From Methylomonas methanica MC09 (GTDB lineage Bacteria; Pseudomonadota; Gammaproteobacteria; Methylococcales; Methylomonadaceae), in NCBI RefSeq assembly GCF_000214665.1, contig NC_015572.1, positions 4,278,001-4,342,000 on the forward strand: DNA of 64,000 nucleotides. Reading direction: 5' to 3'. The notes under the pieces are model-generated. The model searched no databases. It saw nothing but the letters and a program-made list of their open reading frames with translations, and was not told where the DNA came from. The position numbers were made by a program, and so were the translations under genes. The number at the start of each line of letters is the position of its first letter. The first letter of the stretch is position 1. Below are positions 27,575-36,360 of this stretch, piece by piece.

Positions 27575-27698
27575 ACATTATTCTCTTATTGGTAGATTGA
27601 GTCCGCCCCCCATTTAATTCGCCGACAGGCAGATTAAGTTAGAGGCCAAAAAGCCTAAGCGGCTTACGGTCATGATTGCAGCAATCCACATCCCTCGT

Positions 27699-27712
27699 TT
27701 GATATAGATCAA
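27699..27712. promoter_or_regulatory. perfect FNR box (TTGAT-N4-ATCAA)
   Basis: The 14 bases TTGATATAGATCAA are an exact match to the FNR consensus, with both half sites intact. The site lies between the small lipoprotein (minus strand) and trxC (plus strand), next to an FNR-type gene. On the plus strand an AT-rich -10-like element near 27737-27744 would place the box close to -41, the class II activator position, for a trxC transcript. It could also act on the divergent lipoprotein gene. Confidence 0.8.
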
Positions 27713-27820
27713 ATGGATTGACCTTTGGTTACGCATTTTAATAAATTGACTGTAGTGGAAGTAAAAATCGCATAACCTGGAACTATTCGACCACCTGTTG
27801 CAGCTGAAAAGGAAACACTC

Positions 27821-28255
27821 ATGAGCGAAAATCTACATTTAGTTTGCCCGCATTGCTCGGCGACTAATCGCCTACCCACCGCGCGTCTGCGGCAAGATCC
27901 GAAATGCGGCCAATGTCATCAAGCCCTTTTTGCTGGGCATCCATTGCAATTGAACAGCCAAAATTTCGATAAACACCTTACGCGTAACGATGTTCCGCTG
28001 CTGGTCGACTTTTGGGCGGACTGGTGCGGCCCTTGCAAGATGATGGCGCCTGCTTTTGCCCAAGCGGCTAAATTGCTGGAACCGGATATACGCCTAGGCA
28101 AACTGGATACTGAAACCGAGGCCGCTATAGCCGGCCGCTACAACATACGCAGCATTCCGACGCTGATTTTGTTTAAAGGCGGGCGTGAGTGGGCCAGACA
28201 GGCGGGCGCCATGAGCGCACAGGACATTGTGCGCTGGGTGCAAACGCAGTATTGA
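27821..28255 (+). CDS. trxC: thioredoxin 2 (TrxC)
   Basis: A 144-residue thioredoxin with the TrxC-specific N-terminal zinc ribbon (CPHC near residue 9 and CGQC near 33) and the active site FWADWCGPCKMM, followed by the cis-Pro loop IRSIPTLILFKGG. It reduces protein disulfides in the cytoplasm and is zinc- and oxidation-responsive in E. coli. Shine-Dalgarno AAGGAA precedes ATG 27821. A perfect FNR box about 115 bases upstream suggests oxygen-dependent expression. Confidence 0.95.
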   Translation: MSENLHLVCPHCSATNRLPTARLRQDPKCGQCHQALFAGHPLQLNSQNFDKHLTRNDVPLLVDFWADWCGPCKMMAPAFAQAAKLLEPDIRLGKLDTETEAAIAGRYNIRSIPTLILFKGGREWARQAGAMSAQDIVRWVQTQY

Positions 28256-28294
28256 TTTTTGACGGCTTGCAGCCAAAGCCTGGTCACGCTCTGC

Positions 28295-29794
28295 CTAGTC
28301 TGCCGCTTTGCGGGTATAGCGATGTTTAACGCCAAGCGGAAAATATTCCGGGTCGGCAAACGCATATAACGTCACTTTCGGCAGTTGCCGCTCGGTGGGT
28401 GTGTAGTGGGCAAACTCGCTATTCAGTCTTAATAACTGCTCTCTAATCGCGCTCGCTATAAGATCCGGCAAGGCCGGTTCCGGCGCAGCATCCGGCAACA
28501 GCTCCACGGCGACATGCAGCTCCTTGTCGCCTAAGGCCGTTTCCCGCACCTCTAACACAAACTTTCCGGTTACCCAACGCATAATGCCGGGCTGCTCCAG
28601 GCCAACCGTAACATTCTCGGGATAAATATTGGCGCCGTAATAGGACACCGTAAAATCCGCACGGCCGAACACAAACACAAACGGTAATGCGCGTGGTTTG
28701 AAATCCACCGGCAAACCCAAATCAGCAACTGACTGAATACCGTGTTGATTCAGAAAACTCCACATCTCATCGAAACTCAGCACCCCGCCTTTATCGGCAA
28801 TATGGTAACGCAGCAACGGCACGCTGTTTTCGCCAGACACTACCAGGGTATTGTCATGCACCTCAAAGAAACGGCTGCAGGGATCGTATTGCACCAACGT
28901 CGGCAGGCGCGATTCGCCGAACAAGTCGCGGGCGGCACGCGGCTGATCGGCCAGCCAGCGGCGTATGGCGATACTTAGCGGGGTTTCATTGCCCAACACG
29001 CCGCCATCGGCTGTACCATACAGGGAAGCCGAATCGAAGCAAGGTCGAGTCGAACCGGTACGCTGTCCGAGCAGACTCCGCCACTCTTCGCTGAACACCT
29101 CGCCGGCAAACACCAATTTTGTCCGGTATTCCGCCCAGGCTATGCCTTCCGCCGCGCCGGCGTCCAGCACATCCTTAATAAACGGCGGATAACCCAACAG
29201 CACGGTCTGTTCGAAATGTGGCGCCAATTCCCGTACCACCCGCAAGATTTCGGTTTTGTTGTTACCCGGGGTCGCTACCATCAGCGGATACCCCTTGCGC
29301 GCCAAATGCCAACAACATGAAGTGGTAAACAAGCCGCCCACCCAGTTACCCAGCGCAAAACAGACCACCGCCAAGGTGTTGCGCTGATCGGCGGCAAAAC
29401 TGTCTACAAATACCTGCTCGAAACGTACCGCCACATCCAATTCGTGCAGCGCCGAACGCGGCCAGAAAGTCGGCTGACCGGTAGAACCGGACGAAACAGC
29501 CACCCGGTCCGCGCCTTGCAAACTGCCGCCCAGACAGCGCTGCGGCAACGGATACACTTGCATGTAATTGGCTTTGTTTATCAAAGGCAATGTTTGAAAG
29601 CTTGGATAATCGTTAATGCTCTCGGCAAGAACCTGCTTTTCCGCCAAAAAACGTCGATAGGCCGGCACCTGCTCGACGCAGCGTTTAAACAGCGCCAACA
29701 CGCGGGCGTGCGGGTCCATTAACGACTGCTCCGCCAGCAGTTGATCCAGCGAAGTGTGGATATATCGATTAAATGCTTCTTCGGACTGTGACAT
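28295..29794 (-). CDS. PaaK-like AMP-forming ligase (phenylacetate-CoA ligase family)
   Basis: A 499-residue adenylate-forming enzyme related to phenylacetate-CoA ligase. The ATP-binding loop VAVSSGSTGQPTFW is intact, followed by TLAVVCFALGNWVGG, LLGYPPFIKDVLD, the SLYGTADGGVLGNETP core, LLRYHIADKGG and the C-terminal VFVFGRADFTVSYYGANIYPENV. No other phenylacetate-degradation genes are nearby, so the substrate may be another aromatic or carboxylic acid, and the role is unknown. It converges on trxC and is 54 bases downstream of the peroxiredoxin gene on the same strand. Confidence 0.85.
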   Translation of the reverse strand: MSQSEEAFNRYIHTSLDQLLAEQSLMDPHARVLALFKRCVEQVPAYRRFLAEKQVLAESINDYPSFQTLPLINKANYMQVYPLPQRCLGGSLQGADRVAVSSGSTGQPTFWPRSALHELDVAVRFEQVFVDSFAADQRNTLAVVCFALGNWVGGLFTTSCCWHLARKGYPLMVATPGNNKTEILRVVRELAPHFEQTVLLGYPPFIKDVLDAGAAEGIAWAEYRTKLVFAGEVFSEEWRSLLGQRTGSTRPCFDSASLYGTADGGVLGNETPLSIAIRRWLADQPRAARDLFGESRLPTLVQYDPCSRFFEVHDNTLVVSGENSVPLLRYHIADKGGVLSFDEMWSFLNQHGIQSVADLGLPVDFKPRALPFVFVFGRADFTVSYYGANIYPENVTVGLEQPGIMRWVTGKFVLEVRETALGDKELHVAVELLPDAAPEPALPDLIASAIREQLLRLNSEFAHYTPTERQLPKVTLYAFADPEYFPLGVKHRYTRKAAD

Positions 29795-29847
29795 ATTTTA
29801 CTGACGCATGAAACGTTATCGCATAACTAACAACTGCATCGCCGCCA

Positions 29848-30387
29848 CTACTGGGCGGCTTGCAAACGTTTTAAACTTTTCGCCACCCGGCTTGCATCCA
29901 GCGCCGGGTCGACATCGTCATCTATCTGCCGAACTACCAGTGCCGGATCGATAATAAACGTCCAGCGCTTGGCCATGTTCAATACCGGAATCTTCACGCC
30001 GTAACGCTCCGTGACTTTGGCGTCGGGGTCGGACAACAAACTGAACGATAGTTTGTGTTTTTCGTGAAAGGCTTTCAGGTCGGCAAGATCGTCTGTGCTG
30101 ATACCGAACACCTCGGCATTTTGCGCGCGAATGGCATTAATAGCGTCGCGAAAAGCGCAGGCTTGCGTGGTACAGCCGGGCGTACCGGCTTTGGGGTAAA
30201 AGTACAACACCGTCCAACCCTTGTTCTGCCGGTCCAGCAGCCGCATCTGGCTACCGTCATAGGCTGTCAATTGAAACAGCGGCGCATCCTGACCGACTTG
30301 CAAAGCATCCGCGCGCACTGCGGAAACCCACAGCAAACCCACAGTCAACAGTAGAAAAATCCAGCGAATACGAAACATAGCCGACAT
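29848..30387 (-). CDS. exported Bcp/PrxQ-type peroxiredoxin
   Basis: A 179-residue peroxiredoxin with an N-terminal signal peptide (WIFLLLTVGLLWVSAVRA), so it works in the periplasm. The active site is KAGTPGCTTQACAFRD: peroxidatic Cys and a resolving Cys five residues later, the PrxQ/Bcp layout. It reduces peroxides using thioredoxin-like donors. ATG 30387, with AGAGG upstream, is preferred to ATG 30393. Cytoplasmic Bcp proteins lack a signal peptide, so this is an exported variant. Confidence 0.9.
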   Translation of the reverse strand: MSAMFRIRWIFLLLTVGLLWVSAVRADALQVGQDAPLFQLTAYDGSQMRLLDRQNKGWTVLYFYPKAGTPGCTTQACAFRDAINAIRAQNAEVFGISTDDLADLKAFHEKHKLSFSLLSDPDAKVTERYGVKIPVLNMAKRWTFIIDPALVVRQIDDDVDPALDASRVAKSLKRLQAAQ

Positions 30388-30510
30388 AAGCAACCTCTGA
30401 AAAATGTGTCAGAAAAGCGTTAAAAAATGCGCTGCAAAGTCGCCTCGGCAACAGTCTTCCATCTTACCAGCTCACCTCAAAAGTCAATTAAGTCCTGAAA
30501 TAGTAGTACT

Positions 30511-32202
30511 TCAGGATTTTAATTTGTAGAGCGGCGGATTAAATTTAAAACCGAAATGCTGCGGGTCTTCGCCTATGACGGCGGCGGAGAAAATAAAGAA
30601 TACATAATCGCGGGTTTCGGTGGGTAATTCGAAATTTTGCAGAAATGTCCAAAAATTCCTGTCCCGCGGATTATCCGGCAATTGCTTTATCATACTTTTC
30701 ACCCGATTATCGCCGTAATTGTAACTGGCCATTACCAACAAGCCTGACGCCTGGGCCTCGGTGCTATAGATTTTCCGGAGATATTTAATGCCGGCCTGGG
30801 TGGCCTGGGCGAAATCGAAACGGCCATCCTGCTCGTCATATTCTCGTACGTCGGCCAGCGGCCCCGGCGTTATGCCGTATTCCTGCGCGGTACTCGCCAA
30901 CAACTGCCAGGCCCCTTTGGCGATGCCGAACCGGGTTTCGGGGCCTATCGCGCGAGTGTCGTAATTACTTTCCTGCAAAGGCAGGTAAATAAAATACAAG
31001 GGCAAACCGTAATTTTGCAAACTGGCGATAACAGGCTCCAATAAGTTGTCTTTTTCCAGCGTACTGATAGCCGTCTGCAGCCTTGATGTGCCTTGCCAAT
31101 AGTGAATGTATTTGTGCACTTCGGAAACAAACTCGTCCGGCAATTCCAATTCGCTTTCGCCCAGTTCGCGCGCAACCTTGGCAATTAATTCGTTTTCATA
31201 TTGCTTGGCGGTCGGGAACCTCAATCTGAGGCTGTTGGCCTCTTCGACGTACTGCCTGTATTTGGCCTTCATGTTCGCCAAGCGTGCCCTTTCCTGACGC
31301 ATGCGCAACCTTTCGGCGGCAATTTTCTCCTGCTGCAATTTCAATTGCTCTTGGGATATTCTGAGTTTTTCGGTATTGATTGCCGCAAGCGTTTCGTCCA
31401 AAACCGCCGCGCTTTCCTCCAGTTTGATATCCGCTTGAGAGATATTCACTTCCAGCGATTTAATATCGTAGAACATATCGATCGCCAATTTGCGGGTATT
31501 TTCCAACGCTATTTGCTGATACGTCACCAAGGCAACCGCCAGCCCGAACAGGCCCACCAAGGTCCAGATCACTTTTTTATAACTCTTGGAGCGCTTGACC
31601 CTGTCTTTATGAATGACTCGCCGCGCCATCAGTGTGTAATCGCCCATATCGGGGCTATCTTCCTTGGCCAATAAACGCGCTTCAATATCGGCTTGCGATA
31701 CATTCCGGTGCAATGCGGCGGTAGCGGCTTGTGTCGTAGGATTTAAAACCGTTGCCGCTGACATGGTCGGCGATGGCGCAACCGGCATGGAATGAGTATG
31801 CAGCTGAATTCTTAAATAAAAACCGGCAACACCCAGCGCAATCAGAACAGGAAAATGTAGCGCTTCCTTGTCGGGTATCAAGCGGCCGTCAATAAAAACG
31901 CCATTGGTGCTATTAAGGTTATATAACCACCAAACACCGTTCTCTTTCTTGACCTCCATGTGGTAACGGCTAACCACATCGTGAGAAATGGCAATGCTAT
32001 TATCAGCGGCCCGTCCCACCGTAAAACGGTCGGCAAACATAAAATGCCCAAGCACATCTCCTTGAATATTTAATAAGTCGATCTCCAACTCATCCTTTTT
32101 ATCCTGCGCATTCCTTTTTTTGGGGGCCAATACCGTGCGGTCATCGTCCTGGTTAGTGTCGGCGGAGACGGTTGGCTTGATTCTGGTTTTGTCATCGTTC
32201 AT
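30511..32202 (-). CDS. FHA domain - membrane helix - coiled coil - lytic transglycosylase fusion
   Basis: A 563-residue fusion protein. N-terminal motifs DDKTRI (3-8) and DDDRTVLAP (19-27) precede an FHA domain (about 45-125; FTVGRAADNSI, SRYHMEV, NLNSTNGVFIDG) that should bind phosphothreonine. A linker, one membrane helix (211-228), a long coiled coil (240-325) and a lytic transglycosylase domain (about 385-550) follow, with catalytic Glu411 in LPLQESNYD and the GIAKGAWQLL segment. The FHA part would be cytoplasmic and the peptidoglycan-cleaving domain periplasmic. This suggests cell-wall cleavage tied to Ser/Thr kinase signalling; a candidate kinase lies at 1349-3343. Confidence 0.93.
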   Translation of the reverse strand: MNDDKTRIKPTVSADTNQDDDRTVLAPKKRNAQDKKDELEIDLLNIQGDVLGHFMFADRFTVGRAADNSIAISHDVVSRYHMEVKKENGVWWLYNLNSTNGVFIDGRLIPDKEALHFPVLIALGVAGFYLRIQLHTHSMPVAPSPTMSAATVLNPTTQAATAALHRNVSQADIEARLLAKEDSPDMGDYTLMARRVIHKDRVKRSKSYKKVIWTLVGLFGLAVALVTYQQIALENTRKLAIDMFYDIKSLEVNISQADIKLEESAAVLDETLAAINTEKLRISQEQLKLQQEKIAAERLRMRQERARLANMKAKYRQYVEEANSLRLRFPTAKQYENELIAKVARELGESELELPDEFVSEVHKYIHYWQGTSRLQTAISTLEKDNLLEPVIASLQNYGLPLYFIYLPLQESNYDTRAIGPETRFGIAKGAWQLLASTAQEYGITPGPLADVREYDEQDGRFDFAQATQAGIKYLRKIYSTEAQASGLLVMASYNYGDNRVKSMIKQLPDNPRDRNFWTFLQNFELPTETRDYVFFIFSAAVIGEDPQHFGFKFNPPLYKLKS

Positions 32203-32752
32203 GGGAATGGCCTACCAATCAAGTACGTTTTATTATCATCCGGCTGCGATCTTGCCGGATTTTCACGGAAACTTTACTCGGCAAACTCTATTTACGCTCA
32301 GGACGATATTTGCTATGCAGCCCGATGTAAAACGCAGCCGTTTTCGATTGTAATACACTTCCCAAGTGCCAACCGCAACTTGTTAATAAATCTCATTAAG
32401 CAGCAGGTTTTTCTGCAAAAGACCTTATGCAGGCCAGCATGATCGAAAATTGCAATTTTTTTACACGAGGGAATTACGTTGAACGTGGCAAGCCACCGCC
32501 AAGACGAATGATGAACGTGAGGATCAGGGCAGGCCGGCACGATCAGCTGTTTCAGCAATCGAATACAGAGCAAGGAAAAAAGCCCTCGGCGACTGGAATC
32601 GCTTAACTTTTTCGCGGTAAAGGCAATTGCCACTAGTGAAAAGCCCGCCGAAACACGGCCGATTGAATGCCGTCAGAATTATGGTATTCGAGAGCAGGAA
32701 TGCAGCCGCCAGCTAAAGCAACAATTACTAAAGGCGGATGATGGAAAATAAT
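32203..32752. other. 550-base gap without a recognisable gene
   Basis: This stretch separates the divergent FHA-transglycosylase start from the tRNA cluster end. It has no credible coding frame: the longest minus-strand frame (32313-32633) lacks a ribosome-binding site and resembles no family. It presumably holds the promoter of the FHA gene near 32210-32300 and the end of the tRNA transcript near 32700-32750, where a weak CCGCC/GGCGG pair can form. No RNA gene was recognised. Confidence 0.5.
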
Positions 32753-32828
32753 TGGCGTCCCCACGGGGGTTCGAACCCCGGTTACCGCCGTGAAAGGGCG
32801 GTGTCCTAGGCCACTAGACGATGGGGAC
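32753..32828 (-). tRNA. tRNA-Glu (TTC), copy 1
   Basis: A 76-base cloverleaf on the minus strand with 5' GTCCCCA paired to TGGGGAC, D arm, anticodon arm CCGCC-CTTTCAC-GGCGG with anticodon TTC, T arm with GGTTCGAACCC, discriminator G and an encoded CCA. Identical to the copy at 32887-32962. Downstream of gltX and tRNA-Ala on the same strand. Confidence 0.97.
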
Positions 32829-32886
32829 TAAGACTGATGCAGTATTCTGCGCTTTATTGCTGTTTAACCTTTGCCAACCGAAATAT

Positions 32887-32962
32887 TGGCGTCCCCACGG
32901 GGGTTCGAACCCCGGTTACCGCCGTGAAAGGGCGGTGTCCTAGGCCACTAGACGATGGGGAC
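32887..32962 (-). tRNA. tRNA-Glu (TTC), copy 2
   Basis: Identical in sequence to the first copy and 134 bases from it, with anticodon TTC and encoded CCA. It lies between tRNA-Ala and the other tRNA-Glu in the same orientation, consistent with one polycistronic tRNA transcript that may begin upstream of or inside gltX. Confidence 0.97.
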
Positions 32963-32987
32963 TAAGACTTTAAACAATCAACTGCGT

Positions 32988-33063
<76 letters not shown>

Positions 33064-33104
33064 GTAGTTGAGACCGCGCATTATACTGACATTTACCGCC
33101 GTGT

Positions 33105-34499
33105 CTAGCTATTTTTTATAAAGCTAATCGCACGGGCGATTCGATCCAGGGTTTTTTCCTTACCCAACAAGCTCAAGGTTACATCGATCGCCGGCGATAC
33201 GCCGCAGCCGCACACGGCAACCCGCAGCGGCTGAGCGACCTTACCCAGATTTAATTGCATCTGTTCGGCGCTATCCAACACTACTTGATGTAAGGCTTCC
33301 GCTTCCCAAACCGCAATAGCGTCGAACCGGCTCCACAGAAGCTGCAGAATTTCGTCGACACCCGCCTTGAAGTTTTTCTTGACAGCCTTTTCGTCGTAAG
33401 TCTCAAAATCGCGATAGAAATACAGACTTTCCTCCGCCATATCCACCAGGGTTTTACAGCGCTCCCGTTGCGCCTTCACTACCTCGGCCAATGCCGGCCC
33501 AGTGACGGGATCGACACCTCGCTCGCCCAGATGCCAACTTAAATGATGGGCCACATGGGCGGGATCGCTGGTCATGATGTATTGATGATTCAACCAGATC
33601 AACTTTTCGGTATTAAAGGTCGAAGCCGACACATTGACTTTTTCCAACTCAAACAGCGCTATCATCTCATCAATGCTGAACAATTCCTGGTCGCCGTGCG
33701 ACCAGCCCAGCCGCACCAGATAATTCAATAACGCCTCTGGCAAATAACCGTCGTTGCGATATTGCATGACACTGACCGCACCGTGGCGCTTGGACAGGCG
33801 CGCCCCGTCGGCACCCAAAATCATCGGCACGTGCGCATACACCGGCAATTGCGCGCCCAAAGCTTTCAAAATATTGATCTGCCTAGGCGTATTATTGACA
33901 TGATCATCGCCGCGAATGACATGCGTCACGCCCATATCCATATCGTCGACTACAACGGTCAGGTTATAAGTCGGCGTGCCGTCGGAACGGGCGATAATCA
34001 AATCGTCCAACTCTTTATTGGCCACCACAATTCGGCCCTTGACCAGATCGTCAATAACCACTTCCCCTTGCTCGGGATTCTTAAACCGCACCACCCGCTC
34101 TCCGCCGCCCTCGATTCCATTCCGGCATTTGCCGTTGTAGCGAGGTTTTTCCTTGGCGGCCATTTGCTGTTCGCGCAGAGCATCCAGCTCTTCCCGGCTG
34201 CAATAGCAATAATAGGCGTCGCCTTGATCCAGCAACTGCTGAATCACCTCTTTGTAACGGTCGAACCTGTGAGTTTGGTAGAACGGACCTTCGTCATACT
34301 CCAAGCCTAACCAAGTCATACCCTCCAAAATGGCATTAACGGATTCCTGACTGGAACGCTCCAAATCGGTATCTTCGATGCGCAAAATAAATTTGCCGCC
34401 ATGTTTGCGAGCATACAACCATGAAAATAAAGCGGTTCTGGCGCCCCCCACATGCAGATAACCGGTGGGACTAGGGGCAAAGCGGGTTCTTATACTCAT
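33105..34499 (-). CDS. gltX: glutamyl-tRNA synthetase
   Basis: A 464-residue class I synthetase charging tRNA-Glu. The HIGH-type motif appears as [17 protein letters not shown] near residue 8, the zinc-binding region as [12 protein letters not shown] with a later Cys, and the KMSKS-type motif as RLSKRHG. The C-terminal anticodon-binding part ends RAISFIKNS. Immediately downstream on the same strand are tRNA-Ala and two tRNA-Glu genes, placing the enzyme beside its own substrate RNA. Two bases separate it from the upstream Sel1 gene. Confidence 0.98.
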   Translation of the reverse strand: MSIRTRFAPSPTGYLHVGGARTALFSWLYARKHGGKFILRIEDTDLERSSQESVNAILEGMTWLGLEYDEGPFYQTHRFDRYKEVIQQLLDQGDAYYCYCSREELDALREQQMAAKEKPRYNGKCRNGIEGGGERVVRFKNPEQGEVVIDDLVKGRIVVANKELDDLIIARSDGTPTYNLTVVVDDMDMGVTHVIRGDDHVNNTPRQINILKALGAQLPVYAHVPMILGADGARLSKRHGAVSVMQYRNDGYLPEALLNYLVRLGWSHGDQELFSIDEMIALFELEKVNVSASTFNTEKLIWLNHQYIMTSDPAHVAHHLSWHLGERGVDPVTGPALAEVVKAQRERCKTLVDMAEESLYFYRDFETYDEKAVKKNFKAGVDEILQLLWSRFDAIAVWEAEALHQVVLDSAEQMQLNLGKVAQPLRVAVCGCGVSPAIDVTLSLLGKEKTLDRIARAISFIKNS

Positions 34500-34501
34500 G
34501 T

Positions 34502-34966
34502 TTATTTTTTACCTGTTAAAAATCTTTTTGCATATTCAGCCGGAATCGAGCGCGCCGCATTTAAACGCATCGCCTGATAATTAAACTGTACACTGCCTTT
34601 TGCCGCCGGGTTTTTACCTAATATAGCCAGCGAGGTGCCATGTCCTTGTGCCGCGGCTTTTTCGTACCACCGGGTTGCCTGGTCGCGATCGGCAGTCACG
34701 CCTATACCACGATCGTAAAGTGCGCCCATCACAACCTGAGCATCGACGACGCCTTGGTTGGCTGATTTTTCCATCCATTCGGCGGCCAACTTTTCATCTT
34801 TTTCCAGACCGTCTCTACCCAAAAGATACAGCGACGCCAATTTGGCTTGCGCATGTGAATCACCTTGACTAGCCGCTTGCCTAATCTGTTCCGTAGTTTC
34901 AGCCCCTACTCGACCACAAATAAAAATCAAGACTAAAACGCCGATTAAGCGAGTTAATTTAACCAT
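34502..34966 (-). CDS. secreted Sel1-repeat protein
   Basis: A 154-residue protein with a signal peptide ([16 protein letters not shown]) and two to three Sel1-like helical repeats: [18 protein letters not shown], then [22 protein letters not shown] and [16 protein letters not shown]. Sel1 repeats mediate protein contacts, often in envelope stress or secretion. Function not known. It ends two bases before gltX, so the two genes are probably cotranscribed. Confidence 0.85.
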   Translation of the reverse strand: MVKLTRLIGVLVLIFICGRVGAETTEQIRQAASQGDSHAQAKLASLYLLGRDGLEKDEKLAAEWMEKSANQGVVDAQVVMGALYDRGIGVTADRDQATRWYEKAAAQGHGTSLAILGKNPAAKGSVQFNYQAMRLNAARSIPAEYAKRFLTGKK

Positions 34967-35126
34967 AGCGCTCTCTCCGCAAAAGCCTGTATTATTTCAC
35001 GGTGCTCGTTTAAGTTGAACGTAAGCTGTAAAAAATAAAATATCGAACTGGAATAGCAGCTAAATAATGCTAGACTCCTGACTAAGGGTAAAATACCAAT
35101 AATCAAAAACAAATAGGAGATTATTA

Positions 35127-36305
35127 ATGCAGAAAATGCTTACTTTAACCGCGGCCTTAACAGGTGCGCTGTTGTCTGGTTGCGCGACGCAATCCAGCAA
35201 TAATTTTCAGGCCTTTCAAGCCGACGATTTGAACGCTCAAGTTCAAGCCGGTTTGTTAGTACAAAAAACCAATAGCTTTTTCGTATTGAATGACTCGTCG
35301 TCCTCGATGAGTAAAACGTATTTGAACTCAGCCGAATACAGCGGTACCAAACTGGATGTCGAAAAAAACCTGCTGAACAAGTTTAACAAAACCATTCCCG
35401 ACATCACCTTATCTTCCGGTTTACGCAGTTTCGGCTTCGGCCCTTGTTTACACTGGGGCTCTACCCAATTGAATCAGCCGATGCAGAGCTATTCAACCAG
35501 TAGCTTTGAAAGCGCTATCACATCCCTGCAATGCTCAAGCGGCGGCACACCCTTGGCTACAGCACTTAGCGAAAGCAATAAAGATATCGCTTCCGCCCCA
35601 GGCAATATGGCTTTGATTATCTTCAGCGACGGCATGGATGAAGTTTCTCCCGTACCTGCCGCGGAAGCATTGAAAGCCCAATACGGGGACAGATTGTGCG
35701 TTTATACTGTGTGGGTGGGTAACGACGCCGATATAGCCGGCCAAGCAGGCTTACAGGAGATCGTCAGCACAGCCGGTTGCGGCATGGCTACCGACGCCGG
35801 CGCAATTTCCAACCCAGCGGGTATGAGCGATTTCGTTAAACAAGTGTTTTTCAAACCAGGCTCACCCCAAGATTGCTCTACTCAAGATGACGATCTCGAC
35901 GGTGTTAATAACTGTGCCGACAAATGTCCCGATACTCCGAAAGGCGCAATTGTCGACAAACACGGCTGCTGGGCATTCCATGGCGTGTTGTTCGATTTCG
36001 ACAGCGATAAAGTTAAATCGAAATATGACCCTATGATCAAAAACGCGGTTGACGTAATGAAGCTCAACCCAAGCCTGACCATAGAAATCGAAGGCCATAC
36101 CGACAGTTACGGCACCGATGCTTATAACCTGAAGCTATCCGAACGCAGAGCAATATCTGTTAAAAACGAACTGGTTAGCCAGGGTGTTAATCCTAACCGC
36201 TTGACCACAATCGGATTTGGCGAGTCGCAACCTGTAGAATCCAACGATACCGAAGAAGGCCGCGCGTTTAACCGCCGAGTCAATTACAAACGCACCGACA
36301 GATAA
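35127..36305 (+). CDS. VWA-TSP3-OmpA outer-membrane lipoprotein
   Basis: A 392-residue predicted lipoprotein (lipobox LLSGC, Cys19). A VWA-like domain follows with an acidic metal-site motif LNDSSSSM (Asp56, Ser58, Ser60) and SDGMDE. Then comes a calcium-binding thrombospondin-3-type turn (DDDLDGVNNCADKCPDTP) and a C-terminal OmpA domain (VLFDFDSDKVK, EIEGHTDSYGTDAYNLKLSERRA, IGFGESQP) that binds peptidoglycan. It would anchor in the outer membrane, grip the cell wall and present the VWA domain to ligands. Good Shine-Dalgarno (AGGAG) upstream. A strong terminator follows. Confidence 0.92.
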   Translation: MQKMLTLTAALTGALLSGCATQSSNNFQAFQADDLNAQVQAGLLVQKTNSFFVLNDSSSSMSKTYLNSAEYSGTKLDVEKNLLNKFNKTIPDITLSSGLRSFGFGPCLHWGSTQLNQPMQSYSTSSFESAITSLQCSSGGTPLATALSESNKDIASAPGNMALIIFSDGMDEVSPVPAAEALKAQYGDRLCVYTVWVGNDADIAGQAGLQEIVSTAGCGMATDAGAISNPAGMSDFVKQVFFKPGSPQDCSTQDDDLDGVNNCADKCPDTPKGAIVDKHGCWAFHGVLFDFDSDKVKSKYDPMIKNAVDVMKLNPSLTIEIEGHTDSYGTDAYNLKLSERRAISVKNELVSQGVNPNRLTTIGFGESQPVESNDTEEGRAFNRRVNYKRTDR

Positions 36306-36322
36306 CATTCGGCGCAAAATCC

Positions 36323-36349
36323 AAAGGGAGGCTTAGCCTCCCTTTTTTT
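36323..36349 (+). terminator. rho-independent terminator of the OmpA-family gene
   Basis: AAAGGGAGGC-TTA-GCCTCCCTTT forms a perfect 10-base stem with a 3-base loop, followed by a T tract. It lies 18 bases after the stop of the VWA-OmpA gene and just before the stop of the convergent nuclease gene, so it may serve both. Confidence 0.92.
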
Positions 36350-36360
36350 GTCCGGCCTTT

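Noticed and set aside
32313..32633. 106-residue minus-strand frame in the 550-base gap
   Set aside because: No Shine-Dalgarno and atypical composition; no family likeness.
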